Part shown: positions 1 to 12,111 of the stretch, in pieces | How the letters are laid out: every line of letters starts with the position of its first letter | Numbering within the stretch: position 1 is the stretch's first letter | The notes under the pieces: generated by a model | What the model saw: only the letters and a program-made list of their open reading frames with translations | The model's database searches: none | What the model was told of the DNA's origin: nothing | DNA from: Tremella fuciformis | Lineage: Eukaryota > Basidiomycota > Tremellomycetes > Tremellales > Tremellaceae | Length of the DNA: 64,000 nucleotides | Direction: 5' to 3' | Assembly (NCBI GenBank): GCA_032768795.1 | Contig: CP136495.1 | Location: 1,800,501 to 1,864,500, forward strand | Translations under genes and position numbers: made by a program

Positions 1-3000
1 CCGCCCGTCACGTCGCGAATTATCCTGGCAGCAAAGGTGGGCACGTCCAACATCGGCGCAAGTCCGGCTTTTCGCCATACGTCCGCGGACATGCTGGACC
101 TGGGCCGCAACGGGGCAACTGCAGCCGCGTCATCGATAGCAAGCAAACATACCGATGTCGCGTCGATGGATATGACGTTCTCATCAGCCTCACTGACTAT
201 CTCCGCGTTGACGCTGACTTGACCGAGAACCGTCACTATGGCCCCAGGCAGAGTTGGCGCCTTGATATGAATCGAGCAATCGTCAAGTGACACTTGTATG
301 CGGGTGACCTCTGCTGGTACGACATCCTCAAAGACGCCCTCTGGGGTTTTCGCGAAAGCCTTGAGCTCGTGGATCCACTCCAAGTCCTTTGTGACAAAGA
401 TAGTCCAATGCGAGCATGCCAGCTTTACTCCCGTCTCTTTCGTACCGGTCTCGGGACGCGTCACACTGGAGAAACGCATCTGCAGAATCGGGCGGTTATG
501 GACGGTGAGACTGAATGGAGTGGTACGACCGAAGATGGTTCGCGGCTCGCCATGAGATTCGTCAATAAAAGCGGCGTCCGTGACTGTGACCGAGACAGCG
601 TTTTCTTGTCTTCCGGTGAGATTTTGCTCGAGCCTTGTATCAATGTCGGATGCCCGCAAAGCAAGTTGGCGTTCAGGAAGCGTCGATTCAGACTTCGATC
701 TGGGAACGAGCAGTAGCAAGTGCGCCTCGCTGACAATCACCCGCAGCGTGGTGGCTGAAGAGTTCTCTGGCTCCTCGTCGGCTGCGCTGGATACCGAAGA
801 AGACCCTTTCGAGCCAAAGAACCGACTTCCAATCATCTTCAGGTCGTCCCTGGGTCGCGGAGCGGATCCGTCTCCGAATGCGCCATCGAGCCAGTGTGTT
901 ACGTCGTCCGCGAAGAACTGGAGTCCCTCCACTGTGGGTTGTCGTATTTTCGCTTGCACCGACGGTATACGGCACACGACTGTCTTGGAGACAGTAGTCT
1001 CGTACCGACTAGTATGTGGGTTGCTCTCTATCTCGATGATAGGAGCGAGAGGAGACTCGTTGGGAAGATCAGTATAGTCCGGACCGAGTGGCCCGATGAC
1101 AAGGATGGCGAAGGCCTTCCGTTCTAAGGCTCAATCAGCGCCTGTTGCGAGCGAGAGAAGTGCTCTCACCCGGAACCCGAGTAAAGAATACCAGCATTTT
1201 TTGCCACTCCGCTCTCAATAGCGAGGTGTGCGAGGAGGACGAAGACATGCGAATAGCAGATTTAGGAGTTTGAGCAGGAGAGCTCCTGATGGAGACATCG
1301 TGTAAGTCTATCGTGACGACCCCAGATCGTAGATAGCTCCCATCTCCCCAACCTCCTCGACGGCTGGGAGGTGCGGGGCAGCGAATATCCATCCGTAAAA
1401 ACGAGCAGACAACGACCATCGCATTCGGGTGCTCGTCGTCAACATGTTCCACGGCTGAGAAGCTTTTATGAGACGGGATCTGTTCCCGGGGCAATTGACG
1501 TGGAGTGAGAAGCGGCGATGGACCGGGTGCGTCTGACGGAGGTCGTTTCATTGCTGGACTGACCTGTCGCAGGAATGGTAGCAAACGCTCGACTAATGAA
1601 AGGTCACCATAAAGATGCACTGCCTGCAACCATACTGAGGTGCCTACCGGTCAGCTCAGGCCAGAACGACGATAAGCAACCAACCCAATCCTGACTCATG
1701 GCTGATGGTAAGTACGTGTTGCAGAGGCTTGCTCTTTCCTAGCGATCCTTTCAGGATCCCCGCGGTCTTAGGGCGAACTCGCCAGGCTTTGTCATTGCTG
1801 TTCCCTGGGTTGCCGCGCCAGTCCGCATTCGCAAAGTCGGGGAAGGGAGTAGGTGGGGCTGCAGACGGATAGCTTGCGGGCTCATTGCTCATCAGGCTCA
1901 CGATACCTGGTGCCGTGGCATATTGCTTATCTAGATTCGGATCAAACATCAGCACAGGGAATGTCCCTCCAGGCGGAGAATTGTCGCCGAACGCGCGTAC
2001 TGTGGTGATCATGGCGATGTGCTCGTAAATCGACAGCTCGGCAAATCTCAATGACGCAGTAGACGTGGTCGCCCATCGAGACGTTGCAGATCTGCGCCGG
2101 TCGGATGTCTGGCCCGCTGGCCGTCTGTTGTCTAACGCCGCACGGTTGAGAACAGCCTTCACAGACTCGATTTGTAATTTCAGAAAGCCGTAACGTGGCT
2201 CGAATGTAGTAGGTTTCGACCAGTATTCTTCAGTTGAGAACTCGTAATCCGGATCCGTGTCCGACTCCAGGTCGTACAGCACAATGACATGAATACCTTT
2301 CAATGTCATGACCGCCTCGAATTTCGGTTGAGGGCGTACTAAGTCCGGCTGGGTGTCGGATGAGGGTCTCGGTTGTGGCTGCGAGGATGTCGCGAGCTGA
2401 AGGATTGACAATATGGTCGCGACATCTTTCGGGCGGACCATGGTGGCCAGCCTTCCCAGCGAGAGATGCAGAGAGATTGTCGGCTGGGAAGCTCCGACTG
2501 AAGTGGCATCGGCTGGGCCAGAAGCTGCCGAAGCTCGCCGGGTGCGAATGACGCACACGATATCCTCGTTCCCGAAGCTCAGTATCGTAGACTTGCATGG
2601 TAAGGGCGCATTGGCGGGAGTAGGTGTCGAAGAACGATCTGTGATGATCGACCGATGGAGACTGACGGATTCTGTGTTCTGTCTACTCCCCTCATTCAGG
2701 TCATCGCCGCCGTAGGCGCTCATATACACGCTGCTGCCATTGATCGTGCTGGCTGCTACACTTTGCCTGAGATCTGCGACTGCTTGAGACATCATCATAT
2801 CGGCTTCCTCATAATCGCTTGCAGTCGAGGCAGAGCTGGAAGACGTAGATCGTGAGCGAGGAGATTGCGTGGGCGATGTCTTGTCGCTCTCGGGAACGGC
2901 GTAGAGATTGACACCTGAGACAGTGACCGACCTCACTGCCTCCCCCGGCGTTGACGGGTCTTCACCTGCATATCGAACACTATCGATGCAGAAGACGAAT

Positions 3001-3800
3001 GTGCCACCAAACTTTGGGTCGACGTGTCGAACGCGAACGCGTATATTCTGTACCGAAACCTGTAGTCGCTCAAGGATTCGCTCCACCAGACCAGCAAGTA
3101 CCGTTGTGCTTTCGACTGTTGGCAGGACCTCGCTTCCAGGTGACGCCGGTGGATTGGACGCGGCTGTTGGAAATGCTCCTGGGACCTCATTGTCGCCGAA
3201 AGGGTCCGTTGCAGACAGTATCAAAGATTGTTTGATCGATCGGTCGAGTTCTGCCTCCTCGTATGCGTCGAGTTCTTCGTGCAGGATCTCGTCCGCAGCA
3301 GTCGTTACTGAGCTGGCCAGATCAAGAGAAGGGGACTCCGGAAACTTTGGTCGGCCGGCGCTTGAAGGCCTTCTCTCGGATACACTATCGGGGTTAACCA
3401 GCACAAGGTCGAGGTAAAGCGTGTCGAGGCTGATGGCGAGTGCTCCTGACCAAAGATTAGGGATCGGTAGTTGAGCGGAGACTTTGGACAAGGACCCCGA
3501 AGAGAGCTGGAGTGGTATCGAGACGGGAATGAGCTGATTGATTTCCTTTTGGCGTCAATGACATTCGCTGTTGGGCTTGAAACTCACATCTTCGTCCAGC
3601 TGCACCCCATCAATCTCCACGCGACCTTCTCCGATTTGAGCTTGGATTCTGTCCACGTCGAAGCCAGCCTTGATGAAGCGCCCGAGCGTTCGCTTGAGCA
3701 CGTACGACAGGAAACGTCGCTGTATGTTGGCTGGCAAGGAGATAGACGGTAGGCTCGGCAGGGTGAAAGGGAGGGTCAAGAAGGTCGGGAGCGACCACAT
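1..3800 (-). CDS. ATG2: Autophagy-related protein 2 (Atg2), C-terminus beyond window
   Basis: Bulk lipid-transfer protein that links the endoplasmic reticulum to the growing isolation membrane with Atg9/Atg18. Four exons are visible: 3588-3800, 1685-3533, 1170-1643 and 1-1129, with introns of 54, 41 and 40 nt. They give about 1,220 residues before the window ends. The start is ATG 3800, in a context reading MWSLPTF. The N-terminus is a chorein_N region (PANIQRRFLSYVLKRTLG, then LDED/LIPVS). Later conserved Atg2 pieces are NLWSGALAISLDTLYLDLVL, AFAILVIGPLGP and VEGLQFFADDVTHWLDGAFGD followed by IGSRFFGSKGSS. The second intron has a weak donor (GTTGGT), chosen because it keeps frame. Serine-rich linkers separate the conserved blocks. 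Atg2 proteins usually run to about 1,600-2,000 residues, so the last third is missing. The gene is divergent from the HIT-finger gene. Confidence 0.93.
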
Positions 3801-4101
3801 GATCACAGAGGTGACCACTCGACACGAAGTCTAGGTCGCGGTAGGAGCGTGCAGCTCGAGCTAAGCGATAGCTCAGCTCACATTGGCTGTCCTGTCTCGA
3901 TAGTCTAGTGTTGTGAACATGGGAGATGTTGATCGAGGGGAGGCTACGCGTTGCTTCGCTGAATTGGACGACAGGTGAACGCAGGGAGACGCCGGCATGT
4001 GTTGCCACCGGGTTGACTGTCGCTGACGTAATCAACCGTGCTTTAGAGACATGTCTCAAAGACTTTGCATGTGCACCACGATTCTATTGCGAGGTGGAGA
4101 T

Positions 4102-4996
4102 ATGGGACCAAAGACAAGGACCGAGCCCGTCTGTGAGGTGTGCCAAGCTGTGACATCGAAATATCGATGCCCGAACTGCCCAGCGCGATAGTGAGGCTGT
4201 CGCGTGACAGGGCCGATTTGGCCGCTGACAACCAGCTGCTCTGTCACTTGCTTCAAGGAGCATAAAGGTGAGACCGATCCACTCCCGCCGAGAATACAAC
4301 TTACCAGCAGCGACAAAATGTGTCGTAGCGACATCCGATGGCAGCTCTTCACGTCCCTTTGGGCATGAACGCCATGAAGCGTCCGATGTCGTTGGCTCAA
4401 CGAGCACCGAGACAGAGAGCCGGTCACGCAAACGACTCACGGAGATTCAGTGGCCTCCTGAGCCAGATCCTGATATTTTCACCGACCCCTTACGACGGGA
4501 AGATCCGAAACCTCTACGGCAGGAAGAGCTCATGCGTATAGGTGAGTACGTCAAACTGATTTGTGGGATGCTTATGAGAGCGACATCCCCACATCTTAGG
4601 CATCTACTGGCGTCCACAGCACTGCCGCGTATACTACGCATCGTGGATGCCATTCCCTCTCCGCATGCTCGGTCCTCGGCATTGGCGCGCCTTCTCGGAG
4701 TGGATGACGTCTCGCTTTCCAAGCCTGGAGCTGGCAAACTGTTATCTCAACGCGAGTCTCCGCCACCATTACAAGACTTGCTCTCAGCTTTGGCCGGTCA
4801 GGCTCCAGAGGCTGCTGTCGACGAGACGGAGGCAGGCTGGTGGCTGGGGCGAGACGGGACCAAAGAAGGTCGGATATGGATCGGGCCCGAGGAGAAGGAG
4901 CTCGTCAGAGTATGGGGAGGGATCGTGTGCCAGGCCATCGATGGCAGCGATGGCGACCGAGAATGGGGTTCTGGAGGTCTGGCCTGGGAGGTATAG
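4102..4996 (+). CDS. HIT-type zinc-finger protein (ZNHIT3/Hit1-like)
   Basis: Four exons: 4102-4190, 4236-4267, 4311-4541 and 4581-4996. Splicing joins a complete zf-HIT finger near the N-terminus: CEVC, then YRCPNC, then YCSVTC, an H of FKEHK and a last Cys in ATKC, with the final H-x4-C spacing intact only after introns 1 and 2 are removed. Intron 3 is 39 nt, so the frame also stays open if it is retained. The middle carries the L..L..SPHLRHLL helix pattern seen after the finger in ZNHIT3/Hit1 proteins. HIT fingers of this class act in box C/D snoRNP assembly in yeast (Hit1). That role is inferred from the finger plus helix order, and other HIT-finger families are possible. It shares a promoter region of about 300 bp with ATG2. 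Confidence 0.8.
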
Positions 4997-5341
4997 CATG
5001 CATTGGTAGCTGCCTTTGGTCATTACGGCATGCCACGTGACGAGGGGTTCGTCGATGGATCCGAGCGCGTCGAAGTCGTCCAAAGTGTGTCCAAGTACCC
5101 CAATTCAGCTGTTGTTTCACCCTCACACCAACCTGCTTTCGACCTTTGCCGTCCTCGCCATAACTGCGAGTCGTATGGCACATATAGGCAGTGGCCTGCC
5201 GACGTTGCTGCCTCGTTGAGCTCTTGCACACGACGAGGTGGCAAATCCTTTCGATCTGGCGAGGGGCTAGAACCATTAGAGGAGAGCGGGATACCCAACT
5301 GAGCACAAGCATACCAAGGGGCTCTTAGAGTGCCTAGCAAG
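4997..5341. other. Intergenic gap between the HIT-finger gene and kinesin gene
   Basis: Presumed terminator of the HIT-finger gene and promoter of the kinesin gene. Open frames here are short, have no conserved motifs and no convincing splice-linked partner. No TATA-like element stands out close to the kinesin start. Confidence 0.5.
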
Positions 5342-8300
5342 ATGTCGGGGAACAATATCAAGGTGAGCAAAGGCTTGGCTGGCCTGAGATAAGACTGATC
5401 ACAGGTCGTCTGTCGGTTCCGGCCAATGAACCGGTTGGAAGTCGAGCAGCGATCAGAGGAGTGCATTGACATCAATGACGATTCGACGACTGTTTTCATG
5501 AAGAATGCCGCGTCTCTCGGTGAGTGAAGATGTGCATATGCCAATTGCGCAAGCTGACGAGATCAGCCGGACCGGAAAAGGACGGTGAGGCAAGGTGACT
5601 TTGGGATGAAGCTCACGGTCAGGTTTTGCTTTTGATAGAGTCTTCCCCTCTGCCACACAGCAGAATGAGATCTTTGACTGGGGCGTCAAGGGGATCGTCG
5701 AGGGTAGGTCGGCTGGGAAGCCAACGCCGCTCGCTCATGTTGTAGACGTCATGACCGGCTTCAACGGGACCTTGTTCTGCTACGGTCAGACAGGGTCGGG
5801 GAAGACATACAGTACGTATTTTGCGTGTCTCGGGTGAGCGCTGACGTTCAGCCATGATGGTCAGTGGATAGCTCTTGCTGCGACGCTCATCCTGTAGGGC
5901 GCAGACATCGACAACCCCGCTCTCAGAGGTCTCATCCCCCGCATAGTCGAACAGATCTTCGCCTCTATCCTGTCCGCCGATGCGACCATGGAGTACACCG
6001 TCAAAGTCAGCTACATGGAGATCTACATGGAACGGATCAAGGATCTCCTGGCTCGTCAGTCAATGATCTTAGACAGAGCGTAGCTGACAGCCAGCCCACA
6101 ACGACAATCTCTCTATCCACGAAGACAAAGCCCGTGGGGTTTACGTCAAGGGGCTCACGGATGTCTATGTAGGCTCGGAAGCAGAGGTTTACAAGGTGAT
6201 GAAGGCTGGTGGTGCTAGCAGGGTTGTGGCATCTACCAGTGGGTGCCATGGTGTTTCTGGAAGGATCGGCTCACAGCAGACATGAACGAGCAATCTTCAC
6301 GCTCGCACTCGATTTTCGTCATTGGCATTCATCAACGCAACACCGAGAATGGAAGCCAAAAGAGCGGCAACCTTTACCTCGTGGATCTGGCTGGATCAGA
6401 AAAGGTTGGCAAGACTGGCGCGACGGGTCAAACTCTGGAGGAGGCAAAGAAGATCAACAAGTCCTTGTCGGCTCTAGGAATGGTCATCAACTCTTTGACC
6501 GATGGAAAGGTGAGCCTCTGCTCAAAATTGGTAGTCGGTGTTAACATGCAGTCGACACATGTCCCCTACCGTGATTCGAAACTGACCAGGATTCTTCAAG
6601 GTAGGATCGTGCCTAAAGTACTCCTCTTGGCTGACTGGTAGAATCGCTGGGTGGAAACAGTCGGACGACTTTGATCATCAACTGCTCACCTGCCTCGTAC
6701 AACGAAGCAGAAACCTTGTCTACGCTGCGATTCGGTATGCGAGCCAAGTCGATCAAGAACAAAGCCCGCGTCAACGTGGAAATGTCTCCCGCGGAACTCA
6801 AGGCTCTGCTCAAGAAGACTGTCGCCGAGCTGGCAGCAGTTCGTGAACATGCTGCAAGTCTCGAAGAGGAGATCAAAGTGTGGCGCTCGGGTGGTACCGT
6901 AGAACAATCGCAGTGGACGCAGCCTCTTGCCGCGGTCACGGCTTCTGCGACTCCTACTGCTCCAACACGTCGGCCCGCACCTGCAAGTCCCGCGCCATTC
7001 TCATCTGGTACATCGACTCCAGGCAGTCGATCGGTCACTCCAGGCGGTTTATTGTCACCTGCATTCGACAGCCGTCCAGACACTCCAACCGCCTACAGTA
7101 CGATATCCATGGACAAGGATGAACGAGAAGAGTTCCTGAGACGGGAAAACGAGCTCAGTGATCAGCTTTCGGAGAAGGAGTCGGCATACAACAATCTGGA
7201 GAAGCAGATGGCGGATCTGAAGGACGAGCTGGCCTACCATCGAGAGCAGGAGGGAAACATGGAGGCGGTCAGTCTGAGCAGATGCAAGGAGCAGGGCTGA
7301 CGTGACAGGAGAGCAAGACGATGGCCAAGGAGCTCAGCGAGCTCCGACTGTCGGCTGGCCGTTTCGAGTCGGAAGCCAAGGATGCTCAGATCACGCTTGA
7401 GACGTATAAAGACAAGCTCAACGAGCTGCAAAGAGATATGGAGGAGCAAAAGGCCCGCATGGAGGAGCTGAAACAGGCTCAGGCCAAGGAGAAGGAGGAA
7501 GAGAAGGAGAAGCGCAAGCAGGAGATGTTGAACGAAATGATGTCCAAGATTGACATGGTGGGTCTCCTTGCAGAGGCGGGAGCTGATAGAAGTCTGGCGC
7601 GCTGGATCCATCCTCCGAGAAACTTCACCAGATTCTCAAAGACCTAGACTCGAATGACGACACCATCGCTGGCATCGACATACGAGATTCTCTCAAAGCC
7701 CACCTCGCAGAGAACCACGATGTCATGCGAGATTTGCAAGACCGCTTGCGTGCTGCCCAAGAGGACGCAGAAATGCAAACCAAGCGTCGTGCAGAGGTAG
7801 AAAAGGCCCTGTCCCAGCGCAATGCCGCCCACGAGGAGCTGCTAGGTGAGGGTACGATCCTGAAAGCACCACTGACAAGCAGAGATGACAGCGTCGAATC
7901 AGTCCATGGCCATCAAGGACATCAAGGTAAGCTACTCTGTGTGTCGACGGTGCTCACAATCAGGCTCAGTTCGAGTCCAAGCACAAAGCCGAAGAAGACA
8001 TGCTCCGGGGCGAGATCGCTTCTCTTGCCGAGCACGCCGATACCCGAGCAGCAGAGATGCGCCGACTCCAGAGCACTGTCGAAAGCCTCAAGTTATCCAA
8101 TGAAGAGCTCAACGTAAGCCTCGTGCTACAAGCCTGGGCGTAAGGTAGGGCTGATCGAGGTAGCGAGCGTTGTCCGGTGTGTCCGCTAACGGCGAGACCA
8201 GCGGTGTCTCGAGTGCTGCTAAAGACCTGGAGCGCAGCAGGAGATTGGCCGAGATGCAGTTTGCCGAATTTGACGTGGTCAAGAGGAGCTTGATGAAGGA

Positions 8301-8944
8301 TCTGCAGAACCGATGTGAAAAGGTGAGCCAACCAGTCCGGTATCCCGCTGATGACAGGTGGTGGAGCTTGAGATGCAGCTCGACGAGGTGCGCGAGCAGT
8401 ACAAGGTCATTGCACGATCCGCAAACTCTCGCGCTCAGCAGCGCAAATTGGATTTCCTGGAACACAACCTCGATGCCCTCAACGTGGTGCAAAAGCAACT
8501 CGTTGAGCAGAACTCTGCTCTCAAGAAGGAGGTGGCAGTGGCGGAGAGGAAACTCATGACCCGCAACGACCGTATCCAAAATCTCGAAGTCTTGTTGAAC
8601 GGGGCGGAGCAGCGTCTCGCCCAAAAAGACGCAAAGAGAGAGCAGCAGGTGCAGGCTCTGAGGGAGAGGCTACTAGAGGGTAGGTCTGACACTCAAGGAT
8701 TTTGACTCACTATTCAGCCCAAGCCCAGGCACAACAGCAGAATGCTTATATGCACGGACGGATAGCGAAACCGCTTCGAGGCGGCGGGGGTCAGGTGCAG
8801 CAGCCGGCCTATCAGGCACTCGCGTCGGCCAGCCCTCTGGCTCGCTTGCAACAAGAGGAGGGAGGTCCGGGAAAGAGGCGTGAGTCTATGATCGCAGGGT
8901 GTTGACTCATCTCAGAATCCTGGTTCTTCTCCGGAGGTCGATAG
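5342..8944 (+). CDS. Conventional kinesin heavy chain (kinesin-1)
   Basis: Plus-end-directed microtubule motor of about 950 residues after splicing at least 15 short introns. The start [14 protein letters not shown] is typical of fungal kinesin-1. Motor motifs in order are the P-loop GQTGSGKT, switch I NEQSSRSH, switch II DLAGSE, then [14 protein letters not shown] and [22 protein letters not shown]. The neck and stalk are long heptad-rich coiled coils broken by a Ser/Thr/Pro-rich hinge around 6900-7110. The last exon ends in [11 protein letters not shown]. First exons: 5342-5362, 5405-5519, 5567-5584 (18 nt), 5623-5703, 5746-5811, 5852-5859 (8 nt) and 5898 onward. The tiny 8-nt exon is needed to encode the T-M-M that follows the P-loop. 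Stop TAG at 8942-8944. Family assignment is secure. Confidence 0.95.
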
Positions 8945-9125
8945 AACAACATAGACTCACGACGCGATGACCCTACGAATCACGAGACGATTGATACCAT
9001 GCACGACAGACCGTAGGATTGATGAAACTTGTGGACAATGCAAGTCGAGCCTGGCCAATCATCCTTTGCTGTAATTTGAATTACCGGTTGCAAAGGGTCG
9101 CCTCGGTCTTCTGATCTACAATATC

Positions 9126-9821
9126 ATGATCGCTTTATGGTACTGCTTACTCGAAGACAACCCCGTCAGCGTCAAGATGGATACCGTCTCACACCAAGCC
9201 AGGATGGACAGGAGCAAGCAGAGCAAGGTCGAAATCTCGGTGCCGGGGCAGCGTGTCGCCGCTGCACTCGCTACCTTGTGGGAGTCGGCTTATGTGCGTT
9301 GTACTACGCTGCGCCCCATGAGCGTGTACTCACCCGCTCGTGATCCTTATGCCGGTCTGACCCTCCCGGACGGCGAGCTGACAGATGAAGAGATCTGTCT
9401 GTTGTCGGCCGCCTCCAGACGTGCCGATGCGGCCCATCGCGAGATGTTGCTTCTCAGCCAAAGTCTCACACTGCTTGCTGATGAGTGGGATAGCTTTCTT
9501 GTAACAAATGATGTTTCTTTATTGGAGGAAATGCTTTCACATATGGATGTTCTTCTCGATGGCTACCAAGACCAAAAAGACGCCCCGGAGCTGAAAAGCA
9601 TTTGGGTGATGAATACGTTCCAGCACGACTCCGTTGACAGGCTTTGCGATCATGACTCCCAGCTGGAAATGCTAAGCAGTCACAAGAAGCCACATGTTGT
9701 TGAAGCGCGGCAGCAGTCCAAGCCTGCCTTGCAGCAAGACTGCAACGTACTCTGTGATGCTCTAACGGATCTACTGGAAAACCTGGAAACTCGTCAAGAA
9801 TGTGTGTCGGAGTGTGCTTGA
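9126..9821 (+). CDS. Orphan protein, 231 aa, single exon
   Basis: An open frame of 231 codons with no recognisable domain. ATG 9126 is the first start. ATG 9177 (MDTVSHQ, preceded by AAG) has a better initiation context and may be the real one. The product is mildly acidic and probably helical: a stretch from about residue 85 (ELTDEEICLLSAASRRAD) through repeated leucine-rich segments such as LLLSQSLTLLADEW looks amphipathic. There is no signal peptide or membrane segment. It lies between the convergent kinesin and ZIP-transporter genes, only 66 bp from the latter's stop. Function unknown. A real gene is likely, but not proven, from frame length alone. Confidence 0.5.
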   Translation: MIALWYCLLEDNPVSVKMDTVSHQARMDRSKQSKVEISVPGQRVAAALATLWESAYVRCTTLRPMSVYSPARDPYAGLTLPDGELTDEEICLLSAASRRADAAHREMLLLSQSLTLLADEWDSFLVTNDVSLLEEMLSHMDVLLDGYQDQKDAPELKSIWVMNTFQHDSVDRLCDHDSQLEMLSSHKKPHVVEARQQSKPALQQDCNVLCDALTDLLENLETRQECVSECA

Positions 9822-9887
9822 GGCCTTTTCTCTTCCCTTCTTCGGATTCTGCTAGACATGCATACTCATCACATCGAGAAGGACGCC

Positions 9888-11235
9888 TCAGGTCCAGTTC
9901 CCGATTAGGCTCATGCCAAAGATGCCAAGACCGACAGAGACGAGACTCGGCACGACTCTTGTCCTAGACGCGCCGCGCATCCCACCGACAACCCATTCGG
10001 CATACATGAGCTGGCAGAGTGCCCCTGAGCGTTGGCGCTGGCTCGTGGCAAGTGCGGAAGGACTGACCGTAGAGGAGGATACCGGCAGAGATCGCATTAA
10101 GTATGCCAATGGCCAGCAGCTCAGACCGGCCGTCCTCGGAGAAGCTTGAGTGTACTCCGATGCCCTGCCCAATCAGCTACTGACGACGGGAAGAAGAGGC
10201 GGTAGACTCACGATGGCGATGCCGATAGGGGTGACAAAGGTGTACGCGAGACACATGCCCCATTTCTTGACTTGGCTGCGCCACCCTTTTGGCCAGACCA
10301 GGGCGCCGATACGCGCCCCAAGACCCATCCCCTCGAAGAGCTGATGGAATACCAGTGCTACGTCTCAGCGCGGCTGTGATAAGCGAAGACGAGCTCACCG
10401 GCAAAAGTGGTGGCAAAGCCGTCAATCTGCGCTCCGAGAGATACCCCTCTGCTGATCAGCATCTGAGGGGTGCGCTGAAGTAGCGCATGCACATCATGAC
10501 AGAGTGGAAGACAATGCCCGCTTCGAGAAGCTGGACATCCCAGTGCGCTCTCTTCGAGCTGGGGTCCAGGACTTCAATCTCCTTGATCGGCGCGCAGCAG
10601 CCGCCTTCGAGATCGGTGCCAGTTGGAGTGCCGAGGTACGAGTCTTTCAGCTTGGGTGTCTCCACTCCCTCTTGAGCGGCGTTGCTCGTGGGACAGCACG
10701 GCTCGTCCGTGTTGGTGGGAGCGCAGATGGCAGGAGCCGGTGAGCCACTCGACATCTGCGGGACGTCAGCGGGCTTCTTCACCGTCACTGCGACGCCTTA
10801 CCGCGCGAGCAGTGAAAAAGTCGATGAGCCAGATGAGAAGCGCCGCACCCATGGCTATAGCTGGCGCGGTCGGCTCGTATGACAGCTCGCCGATACACGG
10901 GCTACTATCAGCACCGAGCGCTGAGGTGGTCGCTCACTTTTCAAAAGTCTCGAAGCTATCCTGCAGCAAGTGGCAGAAACTGCGTGCATCAGTCACGCAC
11001 ATTGCGCACCGCGCCGAGACTCACGCCAGACTGATGATTGTCCCCGTGCCAAAGTGCTTCGTGATTGCAAACGCCGTCTCCCACCACCCGCGATCAGACC
11101 GAGCGCCGAAGATGACGGGTGTAAAGACACCCAGGCCGGAGGAGACCAGCAGCACAAACACTGATGCAATGTGCAGGGGAAGTGAGTACGAGTCGGTGCT
11201 CGCAGACGCGACACAGACCGCGTCAGAATCGGACA
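9888..11235 (-). CDS. ZIP-family zinc/iron transporter
   Basis: Membrane transporter that moves divalent metal (most likely Zn2+) into the cytosol. It resembles the fungal Zrt1/Zrt2 branch. Several short introns are needed. Start ATG 11235 (MSDSDAV), stop 9888. Transmembrane segments include LPLHIASVFVLLVSSGLGVF and KHFGTGTIISLAFCHLL. A cytosolic loop contains a CC-rich metal-binding-like stretch (DEPCCPT, GGCCAP). The family signature follows: WDVQLLEAGIVFHSVMI in TM4, LVFHQLFEG (HxxxE) in TM5, then FVTPIGIAI, GILNAISAGILLYG and a C-terminal IFGMSLIGNWT. Transport residues His and Glu are present. The usual acidic pair after the last-but-one helix is altered to YAEW. The gene converges on the orphan gene. 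Confidence 0.9.
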
Positions 11236-11823
11236 TTTTGACTGGCTCGGTGCACGAGGATTTTGTGGAATAGAAGTCGCAGAGCGCGTGATCTTCTTCG
11301 TGCTTCTTATACCTGACCATTCGAACATTTTGAGCGAAGAAAACACTTCGAGTACCCGTCAGGCAGGTGGATAGTCCGTGAATATTGAGACATGTATGTA
11401 CTTGAAGGTCCCGAAGTTCAGGTCGGCGACGCGAAATGAGGACTTGGCGGAATTTAGACGGGGACTTCCCAGTCATCAGCAAGATCTCCCATCCGGCCTG
11501 AAGAAAGCGCACAGGGTTATCAAGGCCGTGCCAGCCTGAACGAAGCTGGCCTGTCAGTAGCGTGTAATGTTCCAGTCAATTAGGCCGGGGAGCCTTCCGG
11601 GTACCTCTGTGGAGAAGCCTTTTGGTCGATAAGACAAATTCCCGATGCGCGCGGAGAGCAAAAAGTGCGGACCCGACCAACTTTGAAGACACATAGCTCC
11701 CTACACAGTGATGCTAGAGATCTGTGACCTGGCTCAAAACATCCGCAAGATCCCGGGCTATCTGCTGATGGTATGCATGCATGCAAAATAGAATGAAACA
11801 GGAGAGCAAAAAGCCAAAAACTC
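11236..11823. other. Intergenic region upstream of the ZIP transporter
   Basis: About 590 bp between the transporter start and the tRNA gene. Small frames here lack starts in good context and show no homology I recognise. It probably holds the transporter promoter. No clear zinc-responsive element could be called by eye. Confidence 0.5.
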
Positions 11824-11918
11824 AGGAGTTGGAGCGATTCGAACGCCCGCCTCTTTCGAGAATCGATTATCGCGCCATAAATTCTAATCGATCACCTTAA
11901 CCACTCGGTCACAACTCC
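11824..11918 (-). tRNA. tRNA-Ser(AGA) with a short intron
   Basis: On the minus strand the 7-bp acceptor stem GGAGTTG/CAACTCC closes a complete cloverleaf. It has a D arm ACCGAGTGGTTAAGGT with a compensated ACC/GGT stem, an anticodon stem ATCGA/TCGAT, a long variable arm (class II, as in Ser/Leu tRNAs) and a T arm GGGCG-TTCGAAT-CGCTC. Placing the loop as TTAGAA gives anticodon AGA (Ser, reads UCU/UCC). About 14 extra bases (TTTATGGCGCGATA region) lie 3' of the anticodon at the canonical intron position. The discriminator base would be T on this strand, which is unusual for tRNA-Ser, so the exact 3' end could differ. Confidence 0.85.
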
Positions 11919-12111
11919 GATATACCCGGGGAGCTTGAGGACTTAATGTGATGCTGAAAGTTTGGCAGGTCGCCTTCAAGTAGGTGTCGACCTTTCCAAT
12001 ACAGCTAGCTGCCTTTGCTTCACGTCCTGGGCAGATTGCTTCACAATGATTGATCAATATGCATGCTTTCAAGTACGACCCGACGCAGCAATGCATCACA
12101 GTCCGCCATTA

